Positions 31,850 to 41,684 of a stretch of DNA of 41,782 bases are shown in pieces. The stretch spans positions 195,560 to 237,341 of the forward strand of contig NW_019091646.1 of NCBI RefSeq assembly GCF_001949145.1, in the 5' to 3' direction. The stretch is from Acanthaster planci. Lineage: Eukaryota > Echinodermata > Asteroidea > Valvatida > Acanthasteridae. Positions within the stretch are counted from its first letter, which is position 1. Each line of letters starts with the position of its first letter. The notes beneath the pieces were generated by a model. That model was not told where the DNA came from, did not search any database, and saw only the letters and a program-made list of their open reading frames with translations. Made by a program: the position numbers and the translations under genes.

Positions 31850-32125
31850 ACTGCAAAGTTTTAACCCAATCAAACGAGCACTTCAGGAGATATATATATA
31901 TAACACTTTTAATGTCATGTAACTTGTAACCTGATGACGTCATCATTTCATGAAGTCAATTTTAATGTCATGTGACTTATAACCTGATGACGTCATCAAG
32001 AAGTCAATTTTTGTCTACATGGAACCGGTATCACACATCCCCTTCTAGACATCTGCAAGGTTTCATCCCAATGGGACATGTAGTTCAGGAAATCCAGGGC
32101 TTTAAATGATGAATTTCAATGTCAC
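31850..32125 (-). repeat. 146-bp repeat array, inverted, last copy
   Basis: About two units, with a short duplication 'cctgatgacgtcatca' at 31931 and 31984. This is the right edge of the composite-repeat territory. Confidence 0.8.
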
Positions 32126-32690
32126 GCTATTTACGTGTACATCTATCAATTACGAACACAATTGTACATTATGATCACTATAATACCTTCTCCCGTCTAG
32201 GAGTATCTCCAGCAAGATTTCAGACACAAACAATACTTCTTGTCCTGTTGAATATTTAATGAATGATTAACCTTTTGAATCATAAGATTTTTGTTACTGT
32301 TCAATTGAATCTGCTTAACCCAAGCCTCTGAAGTGCAATTTTTCTCATTTAAACAAAAGAAAATTCTCCCTTCCTTTTACATGTATGCATTCAATTTTCA
32401 GCAAATTAAACATACAAAAAAGTGAGAGAAAAAGTAAAGTTTTGTCTATATTTTTGGCTCAGGTGTTTTTTGACAAACCATTCAAAAATGTCTAGTGCAA
32501 ATTAGAATCTGGCCAAAATTTCTTTTCTAAAAGTTTCTGAGAACAAAATCTGCATAACGAGAAGCTTACATTCTACCTTTCAAACAAAACTTGACTCAGA
32601 TAGTGGGCCTACTGCTGAAGAACAAGATAAAAAGCATTTCGGAAAGTTACTGTAGAAAGACACTAGAGTGGGAAAATTTGGATTTGCTTT
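32126..32690. other. No feature seen
   Basis: AT-rich DNA without array units, coding frames or element ends that I can support. Confidence 0.4.
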
Positions 32691-33080
32691 TATGATTTGA
32701 TTTGATTTTTTTTATTTCTGATTAAATTAAATTAAATTATATTAAATTAATTTAAATTAAATTATATTGAATTAAAGTAAATAGAATTAAATTAAAGTAA
32801 ATAAAATTAAATTAAAGTATATAAAATAAAATAAAATAAAATAAAATAAAATAAAATAAAATAAAATAAAATAAAATAAAATAAAATAAAATAAAATAAA
32901 ATAAAATAAAATAAAATAAAATAAAATTTAATTTAATTTAATTTAATTTAATTTAATTTAAAATTTAATTTAATTTAATTTAATCTAATTTAATCTAATT
33001 TCATTTACTGTAATTTGATTTTATTTACTTTAATTTAATTCTATTTACTTTACTTTAATTTAATATAATATAATTTCATT
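32690..33080. repeat. Low-complexity (AAAAT)n flanked by an inverted repeat
   Basis: The centre (about 32820-32925) is a clean AAAAT pentamer array of about 20 copies. The flanks are not random AT. 'aaagtaaatagaattaaatt' followed by 'aaagtaaataaaattaaatta' on the left (about 32774-32815) is found almost exactly, in reverse complement, on the right (33011-33057). The whole can fold back on itself. Confidence 0.85.
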
Positions 33081-33153
33081 TCATCTGTATGTGTAATTAT
33101 GCAAAACAAAACCCAAGTAATTTCACAACCAAACTGAAAAAGTAAGACAATTA

Positions 33154-33587
33154 TTACACGTTTGAATATAATAGCATCTGGAAGATAAAATCAGACAGTC
33201 TAAAGCCTATTTGGGTTTTGTGCTTGCTGACGTAATCAACATTGAATTCATTTGTTTCCAAAATGTATTGGAAAATCTTGCCCAGATTGACAAGAGGCCT
33301 CTTGGTGACATCTTCAGAGCATCTGTCCTCAGGGACGCATAGTGGATCTGGGAGACCTTTCAAGCCTTCTCAATATTGACGCTGCAGTTTTCTTGGTGTG
33401 CTTCTTCCGACACTTTAAACAGGTTCCTTATTCTCACATGGAACAAAAGCCCTTGTAACAAGAATCTGCTTTGAGCCCCTGGAACAGCATTGTCAGGCCG
33501 ACAGAAAGTCCACCAGCTCCTTTTTTGTCATCCTTAAGAGATCTTCTAACCCTTTTATGTTTCTGTATCCATATTCTGCACACACAC
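33154..33587 (-). pseudogene. Coding-like minus-strand segment, possibly broken gene
   Basis: The last 68 codons (to TAA 33154-33156) read like protein, including PEDRCSEDVTKRPLVNLGK and FNVDYVSKHKTQIGFRLSDF. Further upstream the same frame has three stops, but a start of coding character (YRNIKGLEDLLRMTKKELVD) follows an acceptor-like TGTGTGTGTGCAG at about 33583. A second frame also stays open with protein-like content, so the true frame is uncertain. It may be a decayed transposon gene or exons with unseen introns. I do not recognise it. Confidence 0.25.
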
Positions 33588-33589
33588 AA

Positions 33590-34235
33590 AATTAAATTTT
33601 GAGATAAAATCGATCCAATTTACAGTATGTCTTATCTTCAGTTGATGAAAGGAAAGCAAAATTTATCATTAGTTTGGAAAGGACACACATACATGTACAG
33701 GTAAGACTAATCTTCTAAATCTGTAGTCCATAAGTTGTTCCTTGACACAACCTTGCTCATAAGCGGATATTTTCTGTTCACTTTAATCCTTCCAGCACAT
33801 ACTGCAGTGACTTCACTGTATAATGGGCTTTATATGACCTTTATTGTTATTAATATCATTTTTACCTTTATGCTCTTTTGAGGTTCTAAACTAAAATATT
33901 TTAGACCTTGGCTATAGTTGTTAATATATTTTTACAGTGATAAAAGTTTGAAGTAGGCTAACATCCATGGATATTCCCATTAATCTACATTTATCAAATC
34001 AGTAAAACCAACATCAAGCTTAAGCAAAAGTCTATGGAGACCATTACTCTATACAAATATGTTAAACCGAGACAAAATAAGGAATATTCACAGACAGTAT
34101 TACCACAAATGTTAAATTAGGACCACCCCATACAAATTTAAGTCAAAAGTGATTAACAACAGGGGTGGGTCTTCAAGTTTGCCAGCACCGCGCACGTTGC
34201 AGAACCCTTGTAGGCTTACTTCTGAACGACATGTA
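33590..34235. other. No feature seen
   Basis: No coding, repeat or element signal that I can support. Confidence 0.35.
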
Positions 34236-34279
34236 AATTATTGCAAATAGTCATTACTTACGAAATATTCATTACTTAC

Positions 34280-34465
34280 AGTGACGACATTGGTGGCCAT
34301 CACTAGTGTTGTTGCCGTGCGGACCCAGACGAACTTATCGATCTCCGTAAGCGAGATCATGTGTGCTAACATTTCAAGCATGCCGTGCAGGGCGTATTTT
34401 GTCCCGTGAACAAGATGGCGCATACCATCATGAAAGTGCTTATTTACTAAATTCATTAAACTCAA
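34280..34465 (-). CDS. Putative first coding exon, unknown protein
   Basis: A frame with an ATG at about 34454 (or internally at about 34424, MRHLVHGTKYALHG) runs to a consensus donor ACT|GTAAGTAAT at 34280/34279, phase 0. A second GTAAGT lies 16 bp on. Codons in the second half favour C or G at the third base, unlike the AT-rich surroundings, which supports real coding. The product has a moderately hydrophobic end (RTATTLVMATNVV) that could enter a membrane. No partner exon could be matched in phase with the segment at 33.2-33.6 kb. Function unknown. Confidence 0.45.
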
Positions 34466-34884
34466 TTCTACCTTGTACTGAATTTAGGAGTGTATTGTGT
34501 GGCGGGGTATTCTGCAATTACTCCGAGCATGACAGGGGTCAAAACTAACGGTGGTCCACTGGCCCGGGGCCACCAAAAAAATTCATTGGGCCACTGCATT
34601 CTCCCAAAACGATGGCCCGGCGGGACAGTGGTCATTTGAGAAACATTGCCACATTTTCAAAATTTCATCTGTTCACTGCACAGTCGTGCATACAGCTCAT
34701 ACACATACGGCAGGCACCTGCCCTGGTATGTTGGCTGGTATTATTTTCTAACAATGCAAGTTTGACATTATTTCCCATGGCCACAAATGAAACCTTTACA
34801 GGTCGTGTCGCATGAAGGCGGATCGTTAAGTACAAGCAACATACAGTAACCTCGAATTACATTTGTGAACACAAAAATACCTAT

Positions 34885-35110
34885 ATACAGTCAAACAAGC
34901 TTAATACGAGCTAGAAGGGACTCTCGCAAAAACCTTGTCTTACGGTAAAACCTTGTATTACATGTTGAAACTTGTCCCATTCATAGAGCGCAAGCCTGGC
35001 GTCATGCATCAGCAAGCATTGTTATGCACTACTAAGTACATGTACTACAGGCCAACATGTACCGTACGATACAGTTTATATGCAATGGATTAGTATTTGA
35101 TGTACAACCT
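34885..35110 (+). mobile_element. Possible pogo/Tigger-like terminus
   Basis: After TA at about 34871-34884 comes CAGTCAAACAAGCTTAATAC then 'gagctagaagggac' and internal 'aaaccttgt(c/a)tta' repeats ('aaaaaccttgtcttacgg', 'aaaaccttgtattac'). This layout is familiar from pogo-type ends. No matching right end was found in the window. Confidence 0.35.
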
Positions 35111-36235
35111 TTAACTTGTTAATAAATTTTAAATAATATTAATAAATATGATTCGAATTATGAAGGAATTACTTACTGGGATTAAGCTTTTGAAGACGCT
35201 TTTCAATTGTACTCATAATCATATTAAAAATGCCATGGACAACGGTTTTTGACGCTGCCGGCTAGGCAAAAGTGCTCGTCTTGTCTGTGTTTTCGTCTTA
35301 GCACAGCTCATATTAAGTAAGGTTTCTCTCGTAGCAATGTGTACATTTGAAAGGGGCTGAAGAAATATGCTCGTCTTAAGTGCGATCTCTCATGCGAAGG
35401 AGAACCCATGAAGCCTTGCTTCTGTACATCGAGCAATAATGCATGCATGTTTTCACCACTGCGATAGCGACATGCGAAGGGAACTTGTGAAAATAATGGA
35501 AGAATGTAAGCAGGCAAAAAAAATATAAAAGCGTTTAGATGTGAAAATATTGTTGACAGGTGTTTTGTGAATGCGGGAAAGACAGAATTTGTTTTTCCTT
35601 TTTTTCTAGGGTCGGTCGCGTAACCAGAAGCCGAACTAGTTTTTTGGCCTTAAAAAGTGCATTTAAGTCCAGCCAGGCTGGCCACCAAGCTGTTTTGGTA
35701 GAGAAGTTCGACTGATGCAAATGGGCATGTGTGGGGTGCCTGATCAATTTTATAGATGTACATGATGTATAATGTACTCAACCTGGGCAACCAAATTTTC
35801 ACAAGGGCCATTGTGGTGCACTTCCCCAATGGCCCTGCGGGCCACCAAGAGATTGAAGGTAACTTCAACCCCCTGCATGTCATAGTCATCTGCCAAGGTG
35901 AATCCAAAAGTTAAAATGTAGGTCTCCCTTCTATGATAGGGACAGGATCCCCTATACAATCCCCAAACACACTGAAAATAAACATTCTGACATTGTGCAT
36001 GTCAGTCATGCTACCATCGACTACACTGTTCTAGACGTGGGCTAACGTGGGCCCTACAAATGAAAAGTAATAGGCCCTATATCAGTTATAAGTGAACACA
36101 TGGAGGCCAACATGTGCCTACATTGTTACTTCAGCGTATTTGGAAAGAATGAAATGTGGTGAACGATGTTATCACTTACATCACAGAAGATAGACGTACA
36201 TCATCGCATGCATGTATGGCAATGATGACACGGCT
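35111..36235. other. No gene recognised
   Basis: A minus-strand frame at 35750-35959 has some protein-like content but no start context, splice site or known motif. The phrase 'ggccaccaa' recurs at 34569, 35679 and 35843 and may mark a dispersed repeat. Confidence 0.3.
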
Positions 36236-36261
36236 GTTAATTTATATACGGTAACGTTAAC

Positions 36262-36312
36262 TACATGTACTGTACATGTAATGTACATGTACATGACTGT
36301 ACTGGTGTACAG
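36262..36312. repeat. ACATGTAC-rich palindromic cluster
   Basis: Overlapping ACATGTACTGTACATGT and ATGTACATGTACAT words followed by 'actgtactggtgtacagt'. Such ACATGTAC clusters also occur near 4552, 22192, 38440 and 39000 and are a compositional feature of this genome. Confidence 0.6.
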
Positions 36313-36599
36313 TTTCAGTGCACGTACGGGACCAACGATGAGCGTGGTTCCCATCTCTTGATCAAACGCACCTCATCAGTTGCTCTATATATATACACCA
36401 AGTACGCGCCCATAGAAAACAATGCAAAATCAGATCGAAATAGCGCCGCCTGTTGACTCTCCGGAAGAGATAAACCTCCGTATTTTTTTCGGCGGAAATT
36501 CAAGATTATGGAAAGTTCACTTTTCGTTTTAACGTTATCGGGGTTCGGTCTCCCCCCAAATCGTAGTAAAAGTATGCACTCAGCTCTGAATGTAGCCGC

Positions 36600-37840
36600 C
36601 CGCCTCTATCCAAACTGGGCCCACTGGTTGGTATGGAATTCCATATCTGCCGCCGTGCGTCGCCCGTCGTCCGTTTTTTTTTTTGTCTCGGTTGAGAAGT
36701 GGTATTTTTTAACTTGGACCCTTGATCGTTTCACATGTCCATGTACTTGTTCGATCGGTCCAACAGTGCCTGACTCTCATTTTAGCAGCAGAACTAGAAG
36801 ATGTATTCGTTTTTGCAGTTGCGCTGAACTCCACTTGAAAGAAAAATAATATCCTTTCATTTTTAAAGACTGACATCGGTAAACTGACGTGTATATGAAA
36901 TAATACCAATTTTGTTACATCGATAACTTAGTTACTCTAGACGTAACTTTACTCGTTAATGGCCTGACGTTAGGTCTATAGTCTAAGTAATATTTCTGTC
37001 TGTCCCTGCACGATATCTTACAGAATTGAATGTAAATACAAACTTATTTACAATACTTGATCCCTTAATAGTTTTCACAACAGACGAACTGATTCAACAT
37101 CATCCTTTTGAGGGCGGGTATACCTATGATGAAATCTGCTGTATACTTCAAATTAGACACGACTTGAGTTGCAGGTAGGCTCATAGAAGTCTTTCAAACA
37201 ATAACGTTACTTGTTAGCTCTATAAATNAAGACGAGTGGTAATTGCCCCCTAACAATACATTTATTAAACAGTTTGTTATCCATAGCACTGTTTGGTATT
37301 TCTGGATTTCAAGGTGAAATTGAGAGGACAAACTGGAATATCCGTATCGGTTGGCAGATTTCTTTCTGGAATTTGATGAAAACAAGTCGGCACATTTTTA
37401 GAGTATGCAAATTAGAATTAGACTGTGGATAAGTTGGCCTGAACATTTTTACTGAAAATGTTTTCCCCAAAAAACACTTGGTTGAATTCTCAGAAAGGCA
37501 ACAATTTTCTTGTCAAGGGGCAGGGGTAGTCTAGCATTATTGACATTAATTATGGGACTAATATTTGCTTTGCAGGTGGGATTTGTACTTGCCTATTAGG
37601 AAAAGATCCTTAAAAGTGAATGGAATCATCACATTGTCATATGTTAAACCCCGGCTTTTACAGGCCCTATGCAACCGTTTGTGATGGACGACGAGCGACG
37701 CACGACGGACGACGGGCGACGGAAAATGGCATGTTTGGAACTGGTAAATGGCAGAATTGGGACACAACAAAAAGCAAATGGCGACGGACGACTGGCAACC
37801 GTACGGCAGATATGGAATTCCATAGGTTGGGGCTTTTTGT
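36600..37840. repeat. Inverted repeat pair about 1.2 kb apart
   Basis: 'ggtatggaattccatatctg' then 'ccg...cgtcgcccgtcgtccg' (36628-36674) recurs in reverse complement at about 37700-37830 ('cggacgacgggcgacgg', then 'cagatatggaattccatagg'). The core TATGGAATTCCATA is a perfect palindrome. The arms could be the ends of one element, but termini and target duplication are not clear. No gene is visible between them. Confidence 0.5.
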
Positions 37841-38109
37841 GAAAGAAATACCCTTATCCGGACACTACCAGTCCCAAATTCGTGATTTACAGAAATATCT
37901 CTATGATCCCTGCTGATTGTGGAATGTCTCATTGTACAAACCCGGCGGAATCACAAAATCTTAATGAGTTCGCGCGCAGAAATCCAATAATTTGGTGGAA
38001 TGCACCCAGAGGGTTCAATCCCCTCCTTCCTCCCGGTGATCCTATGGACCTTTTCACGCACGTGACTAAATGTAAACAATACCACCACGTGTAGACCGCG
38101 CCACGAACG

Positions 38110-38850
38110 TGCACCGCTTTGTTGGGAGTCAGTGCATATGCACAATCGATACTTTACTGTGAATTTCGAGGCAGGCGACATCGGACATCGTTCCAACACT
38201 TCTTTTCTCAGATGGAGGCTATTGCTTTTTTTTTTTAACAAAATACAAACAAATGAAGTTCACATAGATAAACCAGATAATTAAAGATTGATCAGAAAAC
38301 ATTAAATCACCGTATTATAATACAAATGTGAAACAAATTCTGAAAGTGATTAAAAAAATAAACACTGTCAGATTTGAAAGGAAATACGTCCACCGTCCTT
38401 CCTGATGATACGCTCCCGCAAATTGTTCCCCTATATACACGTACATGTATCTTATAGTGTACATGTACACGCTACTACAGACACCACTTCCACGTATGCT
38501 CACTCCATGCCCTTGTGCACGCACCACTTAGTTCAGAGCAAGCGCATCCGTACTCGATCACTTTACTGTGGAATTCGAGGCAGGCGACGTCAAATATCGT
38601 TCCTACATTTCTTTTCGCGGATGCAGATCATAAATATTTCTTACAAAACACAAACAAATAAAGTTCACGAAGATAACCTGATAACTAAAAATGGACTAGA
38701 CAACATTAAACCACAGTGACCGCATTATATGAACCCAGTTGCACAAAATTTGAAACAAGTTTTGAAAAAGTTATTTTTACAAAAAATAAACACAATCAGA
38801 TTGGAAAGAAAATAAACGGTCTTTTCCATTTTAAAACAACTTCTCCAGTT
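38110..38850 (+). repeat. Tandem duplication, two units of about 405 bp
   Basis: 'actttactgtg(a)aattcgagg' then 'caggcgac' at about 38152 and 38560 start two copies that continue with 'atcgttcc', 'cttttc', 'acaaacaaat(g/a)aagttcac', 'ccagataa/cctgataa' and 'aaaaataaacac(t/a)(g/a)tcagatt'. The copies are well diverged. Confidence 0.8.
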
Positions 38851-39400
38851 TATCCAAACAAACAAAATAAAGTGCCGTGTGTATTAAGGTCTAATAAAAA
38901 CATCTATAGTATTTTCAAGTTATTGCCAATTTAATATCTAGCACGAGAATCATTTGTCCGTAGTAGTTACGTGCGTTGATGGAGTACATGCATGCACAGT
39001 ACATGTACACGAACTCGCACATGTGCACACGTAAACCATGGCCGACCAGTCGACAGAGAGCCAAAATTGAAACTGACCAAACTAACAAAAGACAATTCGC
39101 TACAGCTTAAACATAACATGGTAACCTTTTTCAAACACTCTTTCACTAACAGTAGGGATAGGACAGTTCTAGCGCACCTCCCCTTTCACCCCGTTTCTCT
39201 CTTTCCACCACCCGCGCCGGGGTTTCCCACTTCACTTACCTTGACCTTTCCACCCCGGCGCACTTTTTTGTAAACAACTCGCGACGTGCGCCGGCCTGCA
39301 CAGACCTCACATCATAAGACCCCCCCCCCCGCCCCCTTTCCTTTCGTATACTATATACCCAAAATCCTGTACGGCACGCCGTGGTATAGGATGATTTTTT
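38851..39400. other. No gene recognised
   Basis: An ATG in a perfect Kozak context (ACCATGG at about 39037) opens only ten codons. The rest has no supported feature. Confidence 0.35.
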
Positions 39401-39410
39401 TTTTGCCCAA

Positions 39411-39656
39411 ATATTCCAGCGGACTACAAATATTACTGTCGACTACAAATATTCGAGCCGACTACAAATATTCGAGCCGACTACAAATATTCGTGCCGAC
39501 TACAAATATTCGTGCCGACTACAAATATTCCAGCGGACTACAAATATTCCCGCCTACTACAAATATTCGAGCCGACTACAAATATTCTAGCCGACAACAA
39601 AAATTCTAGCCGACTACAAATATTCCAGGAGACTACAAATATTTGAGCCTCCCCAG
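39411..39656 (+). repeat. 19-bp minisatellite, about 12 copies
   Basis: The unit is close to 'gactacaaatattcgagcc', with variants at the 'cgagcc' part. Both sides carry a T-run followed by GCCCA (39397-39410 and 39658-39671), so the array is framed by a short direct repeat. It directly precedes the Rep-like gene. Confidence 0.9.
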
Positions 39657-39748
39657 TTTTTTTTTTGCCCACTATACATGAAAGCAGTGGACCACATCTA
39701 TATGGTATACCGCTTTGTAAAATTATAATTACTACATAGTAGAAGAAG

Positions 39749-40995
39749 ATGAAATCCAATCCGATAGAAACAATCTGCCTACAAAAACTAGGCCTGCGCT
39801 TCCAAAAACGCATCGGTCCCGCTTTGTTTTTGTCCAACGCGTACCAGAGCAATTTGCTCTGCAACGTCTCCACCTTGGACTAAGTTTCAAATTGCCGAGA
39901 CCGACCGAAAGATCTAGAGCCTATCCAAAACGAGTTTGTCGACGATATATAATGTTTTTGGTTTTGTATCCCGAAAGGCGATTCTGGATGTTAAAGGGCA
40001 GCTGCACCTGTTGCAAAGTGAAGAAAATTCCCACGCAAAATGTATCGTCAAAACAATTTCACTCGCTTTCCAACAAGTCTACGAAACATTTTGCTCCGGC
40101 AAATTTTGCTCTACATATGGCGCACGCGGACAGCGACTGCAAAATCGGAAAACGATCCGCAACAACGGCAAATACCGAGCGCTGGTGTAAAAATGGCAGA
40201 AACTACAAAAACAAAAAGGCAAAGATAGACGTATCTGAAATACCTATCGAAAAAATCGCTGATAAACTACATATAGTAGAAAATTTGCTCTCTCCCCACG
40301 GGATAGGCTTCTGTAGCATCGACTATACCCAGGATTTTGCATGCACGTTTGACCCCGAGGTACTGGAGCGCTGTATTGCCAAGAAAGAATACCGAATAGA
40401 AGGCGATCGTCTGTATCTACAACGTCAGAAAAACACAGGCCGAAATTGTCTGTCTTGGATAGAGCAAAAAGACTGGGAAGAAAAACGAACCAAAATATAC
40501 AACAAGGTGGTTTCCAATATCGAAGCTGGTGACGTTTGAAAGCAGTTTGGGACGTATTTAGTAGACATCGTTTCTTGTCGAAATAGGCACTTGCGCAAAA
40601 CATTTTCGGATCCCAGAGCGATAGCCCACGGTTGTACGAGGATCAAAGTGTCGGTGCGGAATCCAGATTTGAGGAAAATTGGCGAGCAGTGCCAAACGCG
40701 AGATCGAGCAGGTTTGTGAAATGTTGGGAAAAGGGTCGGAAAAAAAGGAAAGCAAAACGACGGGAAAAGGGCCGGAAAAAAGCACGAAAAGCAAAACGAC
40801 GGAAAAACACCCTAAATCAATTTTCCTTTCGTGTGTATACCAGAGCACTGGAGAACGGTAGAAAATTCGAAAGACAAGCAATGCATAGTAGCCGACGTAC
40901 CCAATTCGACGATCCATGACAGAATACAGTGCCTTAAAACCGAGGTCAATTTGCGGTCCCCGAATGAAATTCACGCCAAACGGGCTTGTTGCTGA
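39749..40995 (+). pseudogene. Decayed gene for a rolling-circle-initiator-like (Rep_trans-like) protein
   Basis: Coding-like sequence runs from an ATG at 39749 for about 415 codons, but in several frames: a stop at 39881, a frame change near 39940, another near 40185, an in-frame TGA at 40537 (consistent with CGA to TGA decay), and further shifts after 40730 and near 40850. Readable landmarks are LDVKGQLHLLQ, TFCSGKFCSTYGARGQRL, IGFCSIDYTQDF, GRNCLSW, TKIYNKVV and GCTRIKVSVR. An aspartate-rich strand (IDYTQDF), then IYNK, then TRI.VSV is the order of motifs in Rep_trans-type plasmid initiators (strand with acidic residues, Y-(D/N)-K, (T/V)R-x-E). That match is by eye only. In that family the protein nicks DNA through a tyrosine to start replication. 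The end lies 35 bp from the convergent SGNH gene. Confidence 0.45.
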
Positions 40996-41030
40996 ATGAA
41001 GTCGGCAACATGACCGCCGCCAAATAGACC

Positions 41031-41618
41031 TCAGGTGGTGGTATTAAGGGGAGATGCAACAGGCAAACAATATGGCGCCAGGGCTTGGTAGAAGTTGTGG
41101 AGAATGAGCGAACAACTATCATCAGTCAAATGAAATTCGTCCGCATGAAATAACGCCGCGGACGACCACTGGATCTGGGGGTGCCAAATAACACCCCCTT
41201 TAGCGTTTCGAAATAATGAATGAACGTACGCGTTCAGCGAACGTCGCGTACGCTCGAGGGAACTCTGCTTTAGGGCGTGAGGATAAGTGTGGCGGGGCAG
41301 TAACTAGGAATAAAAAATGACAGTATGCGGCAGTGCTACTCTGGTCAAATTGATGCACTGTTTGTGTACAAGCCCCAGGTCGTTGGCGCCAAACTGCAAG
41401 ATGATGACGTCAGGTAAGATCTGAACTGCCGACCACGCTTCCAACAGGAAATCGGAGAACTGGAACATCTGGAGTCTTCGCCGTCCCATCCAGTGGATAT
41501 AGGCCAGCCGATTAAGAGGCTCTCCCCAGGGCGATGACCCCGTCACCCGAGCACACCAGCACACAGAGCCGTCCCGAATGACCCACACAGTTTGCTTGGC
41601 AGGGGCTAATTCTCGCAA
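41031..41618 (-). pseudogene. SGNH-hydrolase domain of a tyrosine-recombinase element gene, one in-frame stop
   Basis: One frame runs on the minus strand from about 41618 to TGA 41031-41033, broken only by TAG at 41304-41306. It shows the SGNH blocks seen in YR transposable elements: VWVIRDG (block I, degenerate GDS), SPWGEPLNRLAYIHWMGRR, PDVIILQFGANDLGL (block III GxND), LLPR after the stop, and DEFHLTDD (block V DxxH). SGNH domains are ester hydrolases. In Ngaro-type and related YR elements their role is unproven. A pyrimidine-rich run ending in AG just upstream (41620-41650) looks like a splice acceptor joining it to the recombinase exon. The block I change and the stop suggest a decaying copy. 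Confidence 0.8.
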
Positions 41619-41684
41619 GAAAAATGAAAAGAAAATCGGAACAATACACGAGCAAAGAACTTAAGCTAATACAACATGTAGCGT

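Noticed and set aside
35535-35959. Possible minus-strand coding frames
   Set aside because: No splice signals, start context or conserved motif. The repeated 'ggccaccaa' phrase suggests a dispersed repeat instead.
36508-36849. 113-residue plus-strand frame
   Set aside because: It includes a poly-T-encoded Phe run and one arm of the inverted repeat. No coding features beyond length.
39037-39070. ATG in perfect Kozak context (ACCATGG)
   Set aside because: The frame stops after ten codons with no donor before the stop.
39286-39609. 107-residue frame with NIRADYKYSS repeats
   Set aside because: It is generated by the 19-bp minisatellite read in three rotating frames.
40558-40974. Minus-strand 138-residue frame and plus-strand Lys/Arg-rich frames
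   Set aside because: They overlap the Rep-like pseudogene and contain none of its recognisable motifs. The Lys/Arg-rich part comes from a local purine-rich insertion.
41221-41256. CGTACGCG/CGCGTACG hairpin as an element terminus
   Set aside because: The stem is real but lies inside the SGNH coding frame, so it is better explained as coding sequence.
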